From the NCBI RefSeq assembly GCF_030646165.1, contig NZ_JAUTDO010000001.1, positions 682,001 through 746,000 on the forward strand: DNA of 64,000 nucleotides. The letters run 5' to 3'. A model generated the notes under the pieces. That model was not told where the DNA came from, searched no databases, and saw only the letters and a list, made by a program, of their open reading frames with translations. Below are positions 12,780-21,628 of the stretch, piece by piece (within the stretch, counting starts at the first letter, position 1; each line of letters begins with the position of its first letter). Made by a program: the position numbers and the translations under genes. This DNA is from Conexibacter sp. CPCC 206217. Its GTDB lineage: Bacteria > Actinomycetota > Thermoleophilia > Solirubrobacterales > Solirubrobacteraceae.

Positions 12780-12822
12780 CGGGCCCCGTGGGGCCCGGGG
12801 GCGCCGCGCGCACACGCGCGGC
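12780..12822 (+). promoter_or_regulatory. Two hairpins in the 5' region of the collagen-like gene
   Basis: Stem 1: 12780-12787 with 12790-12797 (8 bp, 2-nt loop). Stem 2: 12803-12810 with 12815-12822 (8 bp, CACA loop). Both lie just before the GGGAAGGAA ribosome-binding site of the gene at 12845. Role unknown. Confidence 0.4.
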
Positions 12823-12844
12823 GAAACGGACGGGAAGGAACACG

Positions 12845-13609
12845 ATGTCGTCACGCAAGCGGGCGCTTCCTCTGCTGGCGGGTGCAGTGGTCGCCCTCGG
12901 GGCCGGTCCACTGGCCGACGCCGCACCGGCCAAGGGCAGGACCGCGCACAGATCGGCGACGCACAAGGCCAAGCGCGGCAGAACGCCGGCGCACCACGTC
13001 GTGCTGAGCGGCCGCGGCAAGCCGTCACCGCGGCTCGGCAGAGTCGGCGACGTCTACCTGCGCAGCAGCGACGGCGCGCTCTGGGGGCCCAAGACCAGAC
13101 GCGGCTGGGGCAGACCGCGCCCGCTCGCCAGACAGGGGCCCGCCGGCAGAACCGGCACGGCCGGCAGAACGGGCGCGACCGGCCCCGCCGGCCCGTCGCT
13201 GACGCCGAGCTTCGGCGTGGCGACGCAACTCGCCGAGATCCCTCAGCCGGGACTCGTCTCCGCGCACTGGGACGCAGACGCGCAGAGAGAGATCGACGAC
13301 GTGACGATCGAGCTCGACGTGGCGCTGCCGGTCGGGATCTCGCTCGTCACGCTCTGGCCGCGCGGCTACACCGGCGGCATGTTCAACTCCCCCGGCTGCA
13401 CGCTGACCGGCGCCGGCTTCGCCCTGTATGGCAGCGGCGAGCTCGGCGCCCCGGTCAGCACGCTGGCCGTCGTCCCGACGTCCGGCACGACCGCACACCT
13501 CAGATGCGTCGCCGGCGTGACGCCCGGCGACAGCCGCGAGGGCACCGTCGCCGGCACGAGAGTGTTCATCCAGCAGAGCAACATCGCGCTGCCGACCGGC
13601 CTTGCGTGA
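12845..13609 (+). CDS. Secreted collagen-like protein, paralogue 1
   Basis: 254 residues. Signal peptide with R-K-R then a hydrophobic core and cleavage near A-D-A-A-P. Next comes the segment G-x-V-G-D-V-Y-L ... L-W-G-P-K ... G-W-G, a motif often found beside collagen-like repeats in bacterial and phage surface proteins. Seven Gly-X-Y triplets follow (G-P-A-G-R-T-G-T-A-G-R-T...), then a beta-rich C-terminal domain with two Cys. ATG chosen for the GGGAAGGA site 6 bases upstream. 11 of 22 Arg codons are AGA. The next gene is a diverged tandem copy; 14 bp separate them. Likely cell-surface or extracellular; function unknown. Confidence 0.8.
   Translation: MSSRKRALPLLAGAVVALGAGPLADAAPAKGRTAHRSATHKAKRGRTPAHHVVLSGRGKPSPRLGRVGDVYLRSSDGALWGPKTRRGWGRPRPLARQGPAGRTGTAGRTGATGPAGPSLTPSFGVATQLAEIPQPGLVSAHWDADAQREIDDVTIELDVALPVGISLVTLWPRGYTGGMFNSPGCTLTGAGFALYGSGELGAPVSTLAVVPTSGTTAHLRCVAGVTPGDSREGTVAGTRVFIQQSNIALPTGLA
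13001..13129 (+). repeat. Tandem-duplicated segment, copy 1
   Basis: About 129 bp that aligns without gaps to 13780-13908 (offset 779) with few mismatches, mostly third-position changes. It encodes the V-G-D-V-Y-L ... W-G-P-K motif of the two secreted paralogues, showing they arose by duplication. Confidence 0.85.
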
Positions 13610-13623
13610 GGGAGCGGAACGCG

Positions 13624-14376
13624 ATGCTGACACCGAAGCAGGTACTGCCGCTGCTGATGGGCGCCGCGCTGGCACTCGTCGCGGCGCCGATCGCCGACGC
13701 CGGCACGGGCGGCACGGGCGGCACCAGAGCCGCCGCGCACAAGACCCAGCAGCACGGCAAGCGCAGAGCCCGCGGCGTCGTGCTGAGCGGCCGCGGCAAG
13801 CCGTCACTGCGGCTCGGCAGAGTCGGCGACGTCTATCTGCGCACGCGCGACCGCACGTTGTGGGGCCCCAAGACCAGACAGGGCTGGGGCAGACCGCGCC
13901 CGCTCGCCGGCAGAGGCAGCGGCAGCAGCGGATCCGCCGGCAGAACCGGCGCGCCCGGCGCGCCGGGCGCGCCCTCCGCCCCGGCGCCCGGTGCCCCGAT
14001 CGTCGTCGCGAGAGTGCCGCAGCCGAGCGTCATCAGCACGCGCAAAGAGGGCATCGGCTTCTCGGCTGAACCCACGGTCACGCTGTTCGCGGAGATTCCC
14101 GCCGGCGTCTCGGTCGTCGCGCTGCGCCCGCGCGGCGGGCCCGCCCCGGGCGCGCCGAGCACCAACGGCTGCACGCTGCGCAGCTTGTCGCTCGACCTCA
14201 CCGGCCGTGCGGACGGCGCTCCCAGCGTCGCGACGGTGATGTCGTTCGCCGGCGAGCGAGCGATCCTCTACTGCGCGCTCGGGTACGAGGCGGACAACGG
14301 CGCGACCACCGACGTCGGCGGCACCGAGGTCGTCGTGCAGCCGCTGATCACCTCCCCCGCCCCCAGACAGAACTGA
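13624..14376 (+). CDS. Secreted collagen-like protein, paralogue 2
   Basis: 250 residues, paralogue of the upstream gene. Signal peptide ending near A-D-A-G, a Gly/Thr-rich stretch, then the conserved G-R-V-G-D-V-Y-L ... W-G-P-K ... G-W-G block and a shorter Gly-X-Y run (G-R-T-G-A-P-G-A-P-G-A-P). The C-terminal beta-rich domain is only distantly like that of paralogue 1 but keeps two cysteines and the P-R-G segment. ATG start with GGGAG about 9 bases upstream. Probably exported with its neighbour; role unknown, surface adhesion or structure being the usual guess for such proteins. Confidence 0.8.
   Translation: MLTPKQVLPLLMGAALALVAAPIADAGTGGTGGTRAAAHKTQQHGKRRARGVVLSGRGKPSLRLGRVGDVYLRTRDRTLWGPKTRQGWGRPRPLAGRGSGSSGSAGRTGAPGAPGAPSAPAPGAPIVVARVPQPSVISTRKEGIGFSAEPTVTLFAEIPAGVSVVALRPRGGPAPGAPSTNGCTLRSLSLDLTGRADGAPSVATVMSFAGERAILYCALGYEADNGATTDVGGTEVVVQPLITSPAPRQN
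13780..13908 (+). repeat. Tandem-duplicated segment, copy 2
   Basis: Partner of 13001-13129; the nucleotide match is sharply limited to this block, while the flanking C-terminal domains have diverged. Confidence 0.85.
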
Positions 14377-14395
14377 GGGCGACGCGACGCTCCCA

Positions 14396-14427
14396 CCCAA
14401 CCTTGGCACGAGCGTGTCAAGGTTGGG
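14396..14427. terminator. Long hairpin upstream of metH
   Basis: 14-bp stem (14396-14409 with 14414-14427, one G-T pair), 4-nt loop. It starts 20 bases after the stop of the collagen-like gene and ends 24 bases before the metH start. It fits a terminator, but no T-run follows and it could equally be an operator of metH. Confidence 0.65.
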
Positions 14428-14450
14428 CTGCGCGCTGGTAGGATCGGAGC

Positions 14451-17400
14451 ATGCGTGACTACCTCGATGCCATCCGCAGCCGTGTCGTCGTCTTCGACGG
14501 GGGCATGGGCGCCACGCTCGAGCAGTTCGAGCTGACCGCGGAGGACTACGGCGGACTGCAGGGCAAGTGCCACGAGGCGCTGATCCTCAACCGTCCCGAC
14601 GTGATCGAGGGCGTGCACGCCTCGATGCTCGAAGCCGGCGCCGACGTCGTCGAGACCGACACCTTTCAGGCGTCGCGGCTGAAGCTCGAGGAGTGGGGCC
14701 TCGGGGAGCACACGCTGGAGATCAACCGCAGAGGTGCGGAGATCGCGCGCAGAGCGGCGGGCGACGCGCGCTTCGTCGCCGGCTCGATCGGCCCGACCGG
14801 CTTCCTGCCCGCGTCCGACGACCCGACGCTCGGCAACATCTCCTTCGGCAGACTCGTCGAGGTCTTCGCCGAGCAGGCGACCGGCCTGATCGAGGGCGGC
14901 GCCGACCTGCTGATGATCGAGACCGCGCAGGACATCCTCGAGGTGAAGGCATCGATCTTCGGCGCGCGCGAGGCGTTCAAGACGACCGGCAGAACGCTGC
15001 CGATCCAGGTCTCCGTCTCGCTGCTGCCCAACGGCGGCAAGATGCTGCTCGGCACCGACATCTCCGCCGTGCTGACGACGCTCACCGCGCTCGACGTGCA
15101 GGCGATCGGCCTCAACTGCTCGACCGGCCCCGAGGACATGCGCGACGCGATCCGCTTCCTCGGCGAGTTCTCCCCCCTCCCCGTCCACTGCATCCCGAAC
15201 GCCGGCCTGCCGCTGCAGGGCCCGGACGGCGAGACGATCTTCCCCGAGCAGCCGGAGCCGCTCGCGGCGGTCCTGACGGAGTTCGTCGAGCGCTACGGCG
15301 TCGGCATCGTCGGCGGCTGCTGCGGCACGACGCCCGAGCACATCCGCGTGCTCGCCGAGTCCGTCAAGGGCCGTGCCGTGCAACCGCGCCCCGCCGCGCG
15401 CCCGCCGCACGTCTCCTCGATGATCGCCGACACGCTGCTGGCGCAGCAGCCGCGCCCGACGATCGTCGGCGAGCGCGTCAACTCGCAGGGTTCGCGCAAG
15501 GCGAAGGAGCTGCTGCTCGCCGACGACTACGACGGCCTGCTGCAGATCGCCGAGAACCAGGTCGAGCTGGGCGCCCACGTGCTCGACCTCTGCGTCGCGC
15601 TGACCGAGCGCCAGGACGAGGCCGAGCAGATGAGCGAGCTCGTCAAGCGCGTCTCGCTGTCGCTGCCGGCGCCGATCCAGATCGACTCGACCGAGCCCGA
15701 CGTGATGAAGGCGGCGCTGGAGCACATCCCCGGCCGCGGCATCGTCAACTCCGTCAACCTCGAGGCCGGCCGCGACAAGCTCGACCTCGTCACGCCGCTC
15801 TGCATCGAGCATGGCGCCGCGCTGATCGCGCTCACGATCGACGAGGAGTCGATGGCGAAGACGCGCCAGCGCAAGGTCGACGTCGCCCGCCGCATCCACC
15901 AGTACGTCGTCGAGGAGCACGGCCTGACGCCTGAGCTGCTGATCTTCGACGCGCTCACGTTCACGCTCGCGACCGGCTCGGACGAGTTCAAGGACTCGGC
16001 CGTCGAGACGATCGAGGGAATCCGCGAGATCAAGGCCGCGCTGCCCGGCGTGCTGACGTCGCTCGGCGTCTCCAACGTCTCGTTCGGCTTCGGCAGAGCG
16101 GCGCGCGAGGTGCTCAACTCGGTCTTCCTGCACCACTGCGTCGAGGCCGGCCTCGACCTCGCGATGGTGCACCCGAAGGACGTCACGCCGTACTCGGAGA
16201 TCCCACAGAACGAGCGCGACCTCGCCGACGACCTCGTCTTCAACAGACGCGACGACGCGACCCAGCGCTTCATCGAGCACTTCGAGGAGAAGGGCGAGTC
16301 GAGCGAGGCCGAGAGCGCCGACCCGACCGCCGGGATGGAGCCCGAGCAGGCGCTGCACTTCCACATTCTGCGGCGCAAGAAGGACGGCGTCGAGGACTGG
16401 ATCGACAAGTCGGTCGAGAAGATCGGCGCGGTCCCGACGCTCAACGACGTGCTGCTGCCGGCGATGAAGGAGGTCGGCGACAAGTTCGGCGCCGGCGAGC
16501 TGATCCTGCCGTTCGTGCTGCAGAGCGCGGAGGTCATGAAGAAGGCCGTCGCGCGGCTGGAGAACTACCTCGACCGGCTCGAGGGCTACACGAAGGGCAC
16601 GGTCGTGCTCGCGACCGTCTTCGGAGACGTGCACGACATCGGCAAGTCGCTCGTCAACACGATCCTGACGAACAACGGCTACACGGTCGTCGACCTCGGC
16701 AAGCAGGTCCCGGTCTCGACGATCCTCGACGCCGCGCAGGAGCACAGAGCGACCGCGATCGGCCTTTCCGCGCTGCTCGTCTCGACCTCCAAGCAGATGC
16801 CGCTCGCCGTCCAGGAGCTGCACCAACGCGAGCTGCCCTACCCGGTCCTGATCGGCGGCGCCGCGATCAACCGCGACTTCAGCCTGCGGATCCTCTACCC
16901 GCATGGCAGAGAGGCCGACGACGTCTATGCGCCCGGCGTCTTCTACTGCAAGGACGCGTTCGAGGGACTGGCGAAGATGGACCAGCTGATCGACGACGAC
17001 GCGCGCGAGGCGCTCGTCGCGCAAGTGCGCGGCGCGGCCAGAAGACTGCGCGAGAAGCCCGTCGTGGTCGACACCGGCCCCCCGGTCACCGACGACAGCG
17101 TCCGCTCCGCGGCGCGCACCGACCTGCCCGTGCCGACGCCGCCGTGGTGGGGCGTGCGCGAGCTCGACGTGCCGCTCGACGAGGTCTGGCACCACATCGA
17201 CACGCACGTCCTCTTCAAGCTGCACTGGGGCGGGCGCGGCGTCAAGGGCGAGGCCTGGAGAGAGCTGCTGCGCGACAACTTCGTGCCGCGGCTGGAGCGC
17301 ATGTGGCGCGAGCAGACCTACCTGCATCCGCGCGCGAAGCTCGGCTACTTCCCCTGCAACAGCGTCGGCAACGAGCTGATCGTCTTCGACCCCGAGGACC

Positions 17401-18014
17401 AGGACCGCGAGCTGCACCGGCTCGTCTTCCCGCGTCAGCCGCGCCACGACCGCATCTGCCTCGCCGACTTCTACCGCCCGCTCGACAGCGGCGAGCGCGA
17501 CGTCGTCGCGCTGCAGGTCGTGACCGCCGGCGACGAGGTCACCGAGCTGATGGCGAGACTCGAGCAGGAGGGCGAGTTCGCCGAGCAGCTGTTCGTCCAC
17601 GGCCTCGGCGTGCAGACCGCGGAGGCGATGGCCGAGTGGACGCACGCGAGAGTCCGCAGCGACCTCGGCATCGACCTCGACGAGGGCCGCCGCTACTCGT
17701 GGGGCTACCCCGCCTGCCCGGACCAGTCCGAGCACGAGAAGGTCTTCGACCTGCTCGACGCGCAGTCGATCGGCATGCGCCTGTCCGGCGGCTACGCCGT
17801 CGAGCCGGAGCAGTCGACCGTCGCGATCGTCGCGCACCACCCGCAGGCGGTCTACTTCGGCATGAGAAGCGGCCACCTGCCGAAGGAGAAGGCGCCGGAC
17901 GACATCATCGCCGGCTCCGACCGCGACCCGAGCCTGCTCGACGCCGCCTCGCTCGACGACGACCCGCGCGAAGGGGCGATCGAGGAAGAGGTCGAGGGGA
18001 CCGCAGCGCGGTAG
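14451..18014 (+). CDS. metH: Cobalamin-dependent methionine synthase
   Basis: 1187 residues with all four MetH modules in order. Homocysteine-binding barrel (1-300) with zinc ligands in G-L-N-C-S and G-G-C-C-G-T-T-P. Pterin-binding barrel from about 340 (P-T-I-V-G-E-R-V-N). Cap and B12 domains around 640-870 with the cobalt-ligand motif D-V-H-D-I-G-K. C-terminal AdoMet reactivation domain (R-x-S-W-G-Y-P-A-C-P). It methylates homocysteine using methyl-tetrahydrofolate. TAGGAT at 14439-14444 ends 6 bases before ATG, so it may be leaderless. Its stop lies one base from the stop of the convergent gene. Confidence 0.97.
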   Translation: MRDYLDAIRSRVVVFDGGMGATLEQFELTAEDYGGLQGKCHEALILNRPDVIEGVHASMLEAGADVVETDTFQASRLKLEEWGLGEHTLEINRRGAEIARRAAGDARFVAGSIGPTGFLPASDDPTLGNISFGRLVEVFAEQATGLIEGGADLLMIETAQDILEVKASIFGAREAFKTTGRTLPIQVSVSLLPNGGKMLLGTDISAVLTTLTALDVQAIGLNCSTGPEDMRDAIRFLGEFSPLPVHCIPNAGLPLQGPDGETIFPEQPEPLAAVLTEFVERYGVGIVGGCCGTTPEHIRVLAESVKGRAVQPRPAARPPHVSSMIADTLLAQQPRPTIVGERVNSQGSRKAKELLLADDYDGLLQIAENQVELGAHVLDLCVALTERQDEAEQMSELVKRVSLSLPAPIQIDSTEPDVMKAALEHIPGRGIVNSVNLEAGRDKLDLVTPLCIEHGAALIALTIDEESMAKTRQRKVDVARRIHQYVVEEHGLTPELLIFDALTFTLATGSDEFKDSAVETIEGIREIKAALPGVLTSLGVSNVSFGFGRAAREVLNSVFLHHCVEAGLDLAMVHPKDVTPYSEIPQNERDLADDLVFNRRDDATQRFIEHFEEKGESSEAESADPTAGMEPEQALHFHILRRKKDGVEDWIDKSVEKIGAVPTLNDVLLPAMKEVGDKFGAGELILPFVLQSAEVMKKAVARLENYLDRLEGYTKGTVVLATVFGDVHDIGKSLVNTILTNNGYTVVDLGKQVPVSTILDAAQEHRATAIGLSALLVSTSKQMPLAVQELHQRELPYPVLIGGAAINRDFSLRILYPHGREADDVYAPGVFYCKDAFEGLAKMDQLIDDDAREALVAQVRGAARRLREKPVVVDTGPPVTDDSVRSAARTDLPVPTPPWWGVRELDVPLDEVWHHIDTHVLFKLHWGGRGVKGEAWRELLRDNFVPRLERMWREQTYLHPRAKLGYFPCNSVGNELIVFDPEDQDRELHRLVFPRQPRHDRICLADFYRPLDSGERDVVALQVVTAGDEVTELMARLEQEGEFAEQLFVHGLGVQTAEAMAEWTHARVRSDLGIDLDEGRRYSWGYPACPDQSEHEKVFDLLDAQSIGMRLSGGYAVEPEQSTVAIVAHHPQAVYFGMRSGHLPKEKAPDDIIAGSDRDPSLLDAASLDDDPREGAIEEEVEGTAAR

Positions 18015-18015
18015 G

Positions 18016-20346
18016 TCAGGCTTCCGCGGCGTTGCCCTGCTGGGCAGCGCCGTGGCGCGGCTGCGCGTGCAGCTTGACCGGCGAGGTCTGCATCGCGCGC
18101 AGGCGGACGTCCTTCCAGGACAGTCCCTCCTTCAGCAGCGCCGGCATTCCCATCAGCACGGCCGTCGCGATCTCGACCGCCTGCAGGACGATGCCGTAGC
18201 CGAGCGCATCGGCGTGCGAGACGCCGTAGCCGTTGCTCAGCACGACGACGCAGGCGGCCTGGAAGATGCCGAGGTTCGACGGCGTCGCGGGCAGCACCGC
18301 TGTCACGTTGACCGCGAACAGGACCGCCGCGGCGGCGCCGATCCCAGCCTGGTCGTCGAGCCCGAAGGCGACGAGCAGCACGTAGCAGGAGAGCCACTGC
18401 AGCAGCCACGCGCCGAGCTGCGCGACCAGCGCGACGGCACCGAGCCGCGGCTGGCGGAAGACCGCGAGGCCGTCGCGCACGCGCGCGAGCGCCCGGCGGG
18501 CTTGGGCCATCAGCTCCTGCACTCTCGAATAACGCGAGTGGCGCCCGGCTTTCAGCAGCGGGGGCGCGATCAGCACGATCGCCAGCAGCACCAGCGGCGC
18601 GATCGTCGCGACCAGGAGCGCGTCCTGATGGCCTCTGAAGATCTTCACCGACGACAGCGTCACGATGCCGAGCAGCGCGAGCGCGAGCAGGTTCAGCAGC
18701 GTCTGCGAGACGATCGTGCCGAGCACGATCGGGAAGTGCTCGCGCGGGCGCCCGGTGCGGCGCGCGACGATCAGCGCACGCGACGGCTCGCCGAGGCGGG
18801 CCGGCAGCGTCGCGGACATCAGCACGCCGATGAACGTCCCCTGCATCGCGTCGCGCAAGCGCACGCGCGCATCTGGCAGGGCGGCCTTCAGGATCGCCTC
18901 CCATGCGACGGCGCGGACGGCCATCGAGGCGCACATGATCCCAAGACCGGCGAGCACCCACGGCGGGCTCGAGTCCAGCAGCGCCGAGCCGACCTTGTCG
19001 ACGCCGATGCGACGGAACGCAAGCACCGCGCCGCCGACGACGGCGAGCGCCAGCAGCGCCATCACGACACGGCGCAGCAGCACCAGCGCGGGCCGGCGCG
19101 TGCCGGCGACGCGCGGCGGCTCGATGCTGGGCAGTCGCGGCTGCGCGCGCACCTTCGGCCGCAGGTCGGCGGGGATCGTTCCGATCCGCACGCCGATGCG
19201 CTCCTTCGTCGTGCGCGGCGCGGGCGTCTCGATCGCGTCCTGGTAGGCCTCGACGACCTCGGCGGAGACCCTCGGCCAGGCGAACCGCTGCGCGTGCACG
19301 GCGGCGGCGACGCCCATCGCGGCGCGCCGTCTCGGATCCAGCCAGAGGTCGCGCAGCGTCTCGGCGAGCGCGGTCGCGTCGCCGCGCGGCACGAGCACGC
19401 CGTCGAGTCCGTCGCGCACGACGTCGCGGTAGCCGGCGATGTCGGAGGCGACGACAGGCGTGCCGGCGGCGAACGCCTCCGTCAGCACCATCCCGAAGCT
19501 CTCGCCGCCGAGCGACGGCGCGCACAGCACGTCGGACTGCTCCAGCACGCGGCGCTTCTCGTCGTCGTCGACGCGGCCGAGCACGGTGATGCCGCGGTCG
19601 TCCAACAGCAGCGGCTCGACCTCTTCGCGGTTGGCGCCGACGACCGTCAGCTCGACCGGGATGTGCTCGCGCAGCGCCTCGAAGGCGCGCAGCAGCACCG
19701 GCAGCCCCTTGCGCTCGACGGCCTGGCCGACGAACGCGATCCGCAGCCTGTCCGACGGCTGCTTCGGCGCGCCGAGGTCCGGCACCGCCACGCCGTTGGG
19801 GACCACGCGGTAGCGACCGCCGTAGAAGCGCGTCGCCGTCCACGCCGCCGCCTCCGACACGGCGATCCGCACGTGCAGGTGGTTGAGCATGCGGCGCGCG
19901 CCGAGCACGTTCGCGACGTTGTTGGAGAAGCGATTGGCCGAGTACGCGTGGAACGTGCCGACCAGCGGCGCGTTCGTGCTCACGAGCGCGTCCCAGCTCA
20001 GTCTCGGCGCGACCGGCTCATGCAGGTGGACGACGTCGTAGCCGCCGCTGCGCAGTTCGTTGCGCATCTTCAGCACGCCCGACGGCGTCGCCATCAGGTT
20101 CGAGACGGCGCCGTTGGCGCGGAACCCGATCGTCCCGCCGAGCGGGATCAGGTAGTCCGGCACGGGGCGCGCCTGAGGGGCAGCACCTCTGTGCAGCAAC
20201 CGACTCCGGCGATCGTCAGGATCGAAGGGCGCCAGTACGCGCACATCGTGGCCGTCGGTCAGAAACGACTCAGCAAGGGCCTCGATGTGCCGAGTGACGC
20301 CGCCCGGATAGGTCCACGAATACGGTGAGACCAGGGCTATGCGCAT
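18016..20346 (-). CDS. GT4 glycosyltransferase fused to LPG-synthase-type membrane domain
   Basis: 776 residues. Residues 1-380 form a GT-B glycosyltransferase of family 4, PimA-like: Y-P-G-G-V-T-R-H-I at the start, V-G-Q-A-V-E-R-K-G for the donor site, and S-L-G-G-E-S-F-G-M-V-L-T-E-A in the second lobe. Residues about 425-750 are a multi-pass membrane domain of the LPG_synthase_TM/UPF0104 (YbhN) family, with the hallmark P-A-R-L-G-E-P-S-R-A and P-A-T-P-S-N-L-G-I. Probably glycosylates a membrane lipid (phosphatidylinositol or polyprenol type) and may flip or anchor it. TAGCAT (20356-20361) lies 9 bases before ATG. Confidence 0.9.
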   Translation of the reverse strand: MRIALVSPYSWTYPGGVTRHIEALAESFLTDGHDVRVLAPFDPDDRRSRLLHRGAAPQARPVPDYLIPLGGTIGFRANGAVSNLMATPSGVLKMRNELRSGGYDVVHLHEPVAPRLSWDALVSTNAPLVGTFHAYSANRFSNNVANVLGARRMLNHLHVRIAVSEAAAWTATRFYGGRYRVVPNGVAVPDLGAPKQPSDRLRIAFVGQAVERKGLPVLLRAFEALREHIPVELTVVGANREEVEPLLLDDRGITVLGRVDDDEKRRVLEQSDVLCAPSLGGESFGMVLTEAFAAGTPVVASDIAGYRDVVRDGLDGVLVPRGDATALAETLRDLWLDPRRRAAMGVAAAVHAQRFAWPRVSAEVVEAYQDAIETPAPRTTKERIGVRIGTIPADLRPKVRAQPRLPSIEPPRVAGTRRPALVLLRRVVMALLALAVVGGAVLAFRRIGVDKVGSALLDSSPPWVLAGLGIMCASMAVRAVAWEAILKAALPDARVRLRDAMQGTFIGVLMSATLPARLGEPSRALIVARRTGRPREHFPIVLGTIVSQTLLNLLALALLGIVTLSSVKIFRGHQDALLVATIAPLVLLAIVLIAPPLLKAGRHSRYSRVQELMAQARRALARVRDGLAVFRQPRLGAVALVAQLGAWLLQWLSCYVLLVAFGLDDQAGIGAAAAVLFAVNVTAVLPATPSNLGIFQAACVVVLSNGYGVSHADALGYGIVLQAVEIATAVLMGMPALLKEGLSWKDVRLRAMQTSPVKLHAQPRHGAAQQGNAAEA

Positions 20347-20457
20347 CGGGACGGGATGCTATCGCGGATCTCGGAGTGATCGACTGGGGGCAGCCGAACC
20401 TTTACAGAGCTCTCATGCGCCACGCATCTGCGCATGCGCCGAGAGCCCTCCGAATGC

Positions 20458-20811
20458 TCAGACCGCGGAGACCTCTTCCTCCTCCGCCACGCGGAAAGAG
20501 GAGCCGCAGCCGCAGGCCGCGACGACGTTGGGGTTGTCGACCTTGAAGCCGGCGCCCTGCATCTCGTCGACGTAGTCGATCACGGAGCCGTGCACGTACG
20601 GCAGGCTCGGCTTGTCGACCAGCAGGCGGATGCCTCTGTCCTCGAACACGACGTCGCCGTCGCGCTCCTGGTCGAATGCGAGCGCGTACTGAAAGCCCGA
20701 GCAGCCGCCGCCGCGAACGCCGACGCGCAGTCCGGCCGTGGCGACCTCGGATCCCTGTGAGGCGAGAAACTCGTGGACCTTCTCGGCGCCTTTGTCGGTG
20801 AGCGTGATCAT
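20458..20811 (-). CDS. Iron-sulfur cluster carrier of the ErpA/IscA/HesB family
   Basis: 117 residues. A-type Fe-S carrier with the three conserved cysteines, Cys37 in G-G-G-C-S-G-F and Cys99/Cys101 in A-C-G-C-G-S-S-F. It would receive clusters and insert them into client proteins. It is divergent from bolA and the CGFS glutaredoxin, a known partner pair for cluster delivery, which strengthens the assignment. ATG start with GGAG upstream. The short acidic tail (E-E-E-E-V) is normal. Sub-family (ErpA versus IscA) cannot be decided from sequence alone. Confidence 0.94.
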   Translation of the reverse strand: MITLTDKGAEKVHEFLASQGSEVATAGLRVGVRGGGCSGFQYALAFDQERDGDVVFEDRGIRLLVDKPSLPYVHGSVIDYVDEMQGAGFKVDNPNVVAACGCGSSFRVAEEEEVSAV

Positions 20812-20930
20812 GTGCGTCTCCGTCGGGTTCGCTTGAAGCTCAAGCCTGGATGCGCCCCGTGGCGCTCCATTGCTTCATTCAGTGTAGCGACCCCTCGGCG
20901 CCACCGCGAGCATCGCTACCCTTGAAGGTC

Positions 20931-21167
20931 ATGGCGACGAGCGAAGAGTTGAAGCAGCGTATCGAGGCGGCGATTCCAGGCGCGGCTGCGCAGGTCTCCG
21001 GCGCCGACGGACAGCATTTCGAGGCGGTCGTCGTCGCCCAGCAGTTCGAAGGGCTGAGCCGGATCGCGCAGCACCGGCTCGTCTACGACGTGTTCGAGGG
21101 AGAGCTCGGCAGCAGCATCCACGCGCTCTCCCTGCAGACCAAGGCTCCAGTGAGGACTTCATCGTGA
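20931..21167 (+). CDS. bolA: BolA-family protein
   Basis: 78 residues, class II KH-like BolA/IbaG fold. Family features: N-terminal helix (E-E-L-K-Q-R-I-E), D-G-Q-H-F-E-A-V-V-V, the helix with R-I-A-Q-H-R-L-V-Y, and the conserved I-H-A-L-S-L-Q-T-K-A-P end. BolA binds monothiol glutaredoxins through a shared [2Fe-2S] cluster, and such a glutaredoxin is encoded next with a 4-bp GTGA overlap. ATG 20931 chosen because TGAAGG lies 3-9 bases upstream and the length fits; the open frame upstream lacks similarity. Confidence 0.93.
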   Translation: MATSEELKQRIEAAIPGAAAQVSGADGQHFEAVVVAQQFEGLSRIAQHRLVYDVFEGELGSSIHALSLQTKAPVRTSS

Positions 21168-21565
21168 GCGAAGAGACGAACCCCCTCCGGGACGCGATCC
21201 AAGCGGCGATCGCCGAGAACCCGGTCATCCTGTTCATGAAGGGCACGCCGGAGCAGCCGATGTGCGGCTTCTCCGCGCGCACCGCGGGAGCGCTGCAGTC
21301 GCTCGACGCGCCGTTCGCGGCCGTCGACATCCTGCCCGACCCGCGCATCCGCCAGGAGTTGTCGGCGATCTCGCAGTGGCCGACGATCCCGCAACTGTTC
21401 GTCAGAGGCGAGCTGGTCGGCGGCGCCGACATCGTCGCCGAGATGTACGAGAGCGGCGAGCTGGCCGAGGTGCTCGGCGTCGAGCAGCCGGAAGCTGCCG
21501 CCGCCCCCGAGAGCGAGACCGCCGCCGGCTCGGCGCCGCTCTCGATCGAGAACCGGCTTTCCTGA
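21164..21565 (+). CDS. grxD: Monothiol (CGFS) glutaredoxin with C-terminal tail
   Basis: 133 residues. Residues 1-105 are a Grx4/GrxD-type domain with the CGFS active site at 34-37, preceded by M-K-G-T-P-E-Q-P-M and followed by W-P-T-I-P-Q-L-F and G-G-A-D-I. These proteins carry [2Fe-2S] clusters with BolA and pass them to A-type carriers. The last 28 residues are an Ala/Glu-rich tail not needed by the fold. GTG start overlaps the bolA stop by 4 bp. A perfect hairpin terminator follows. Confidence 0.95.
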   Translation: MSEETNPLRDAIQAAIAENPVILFMKGTPEQPMCGFSARTAGALQSLDAPFAAVDILPDPRIRQELSAISQWPTIPQLFVRGELVGGADIVAEMYESGELAEVLGVEQPEAAAAPESETAAGSAPLSIENRLS

Positions 21566-21592
21566 GGAGGATCCGGCTGTTCTGAAGCGTCA

Positions 21593-21617
21593 GGCGCGCC
21601 CGCGACGCGGGCGCGCC
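21593..21617 (+). terminator. Terminator of bolA-grx
   Basis: A 25-base perfect palindrome around a central A (21593-21604 with 21606-21617), followed by CTTCTCTT. It lies between two convergent genes. Confidence 0.85.
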
Positions 21618-21628
21618 CTTCTCTTGCC

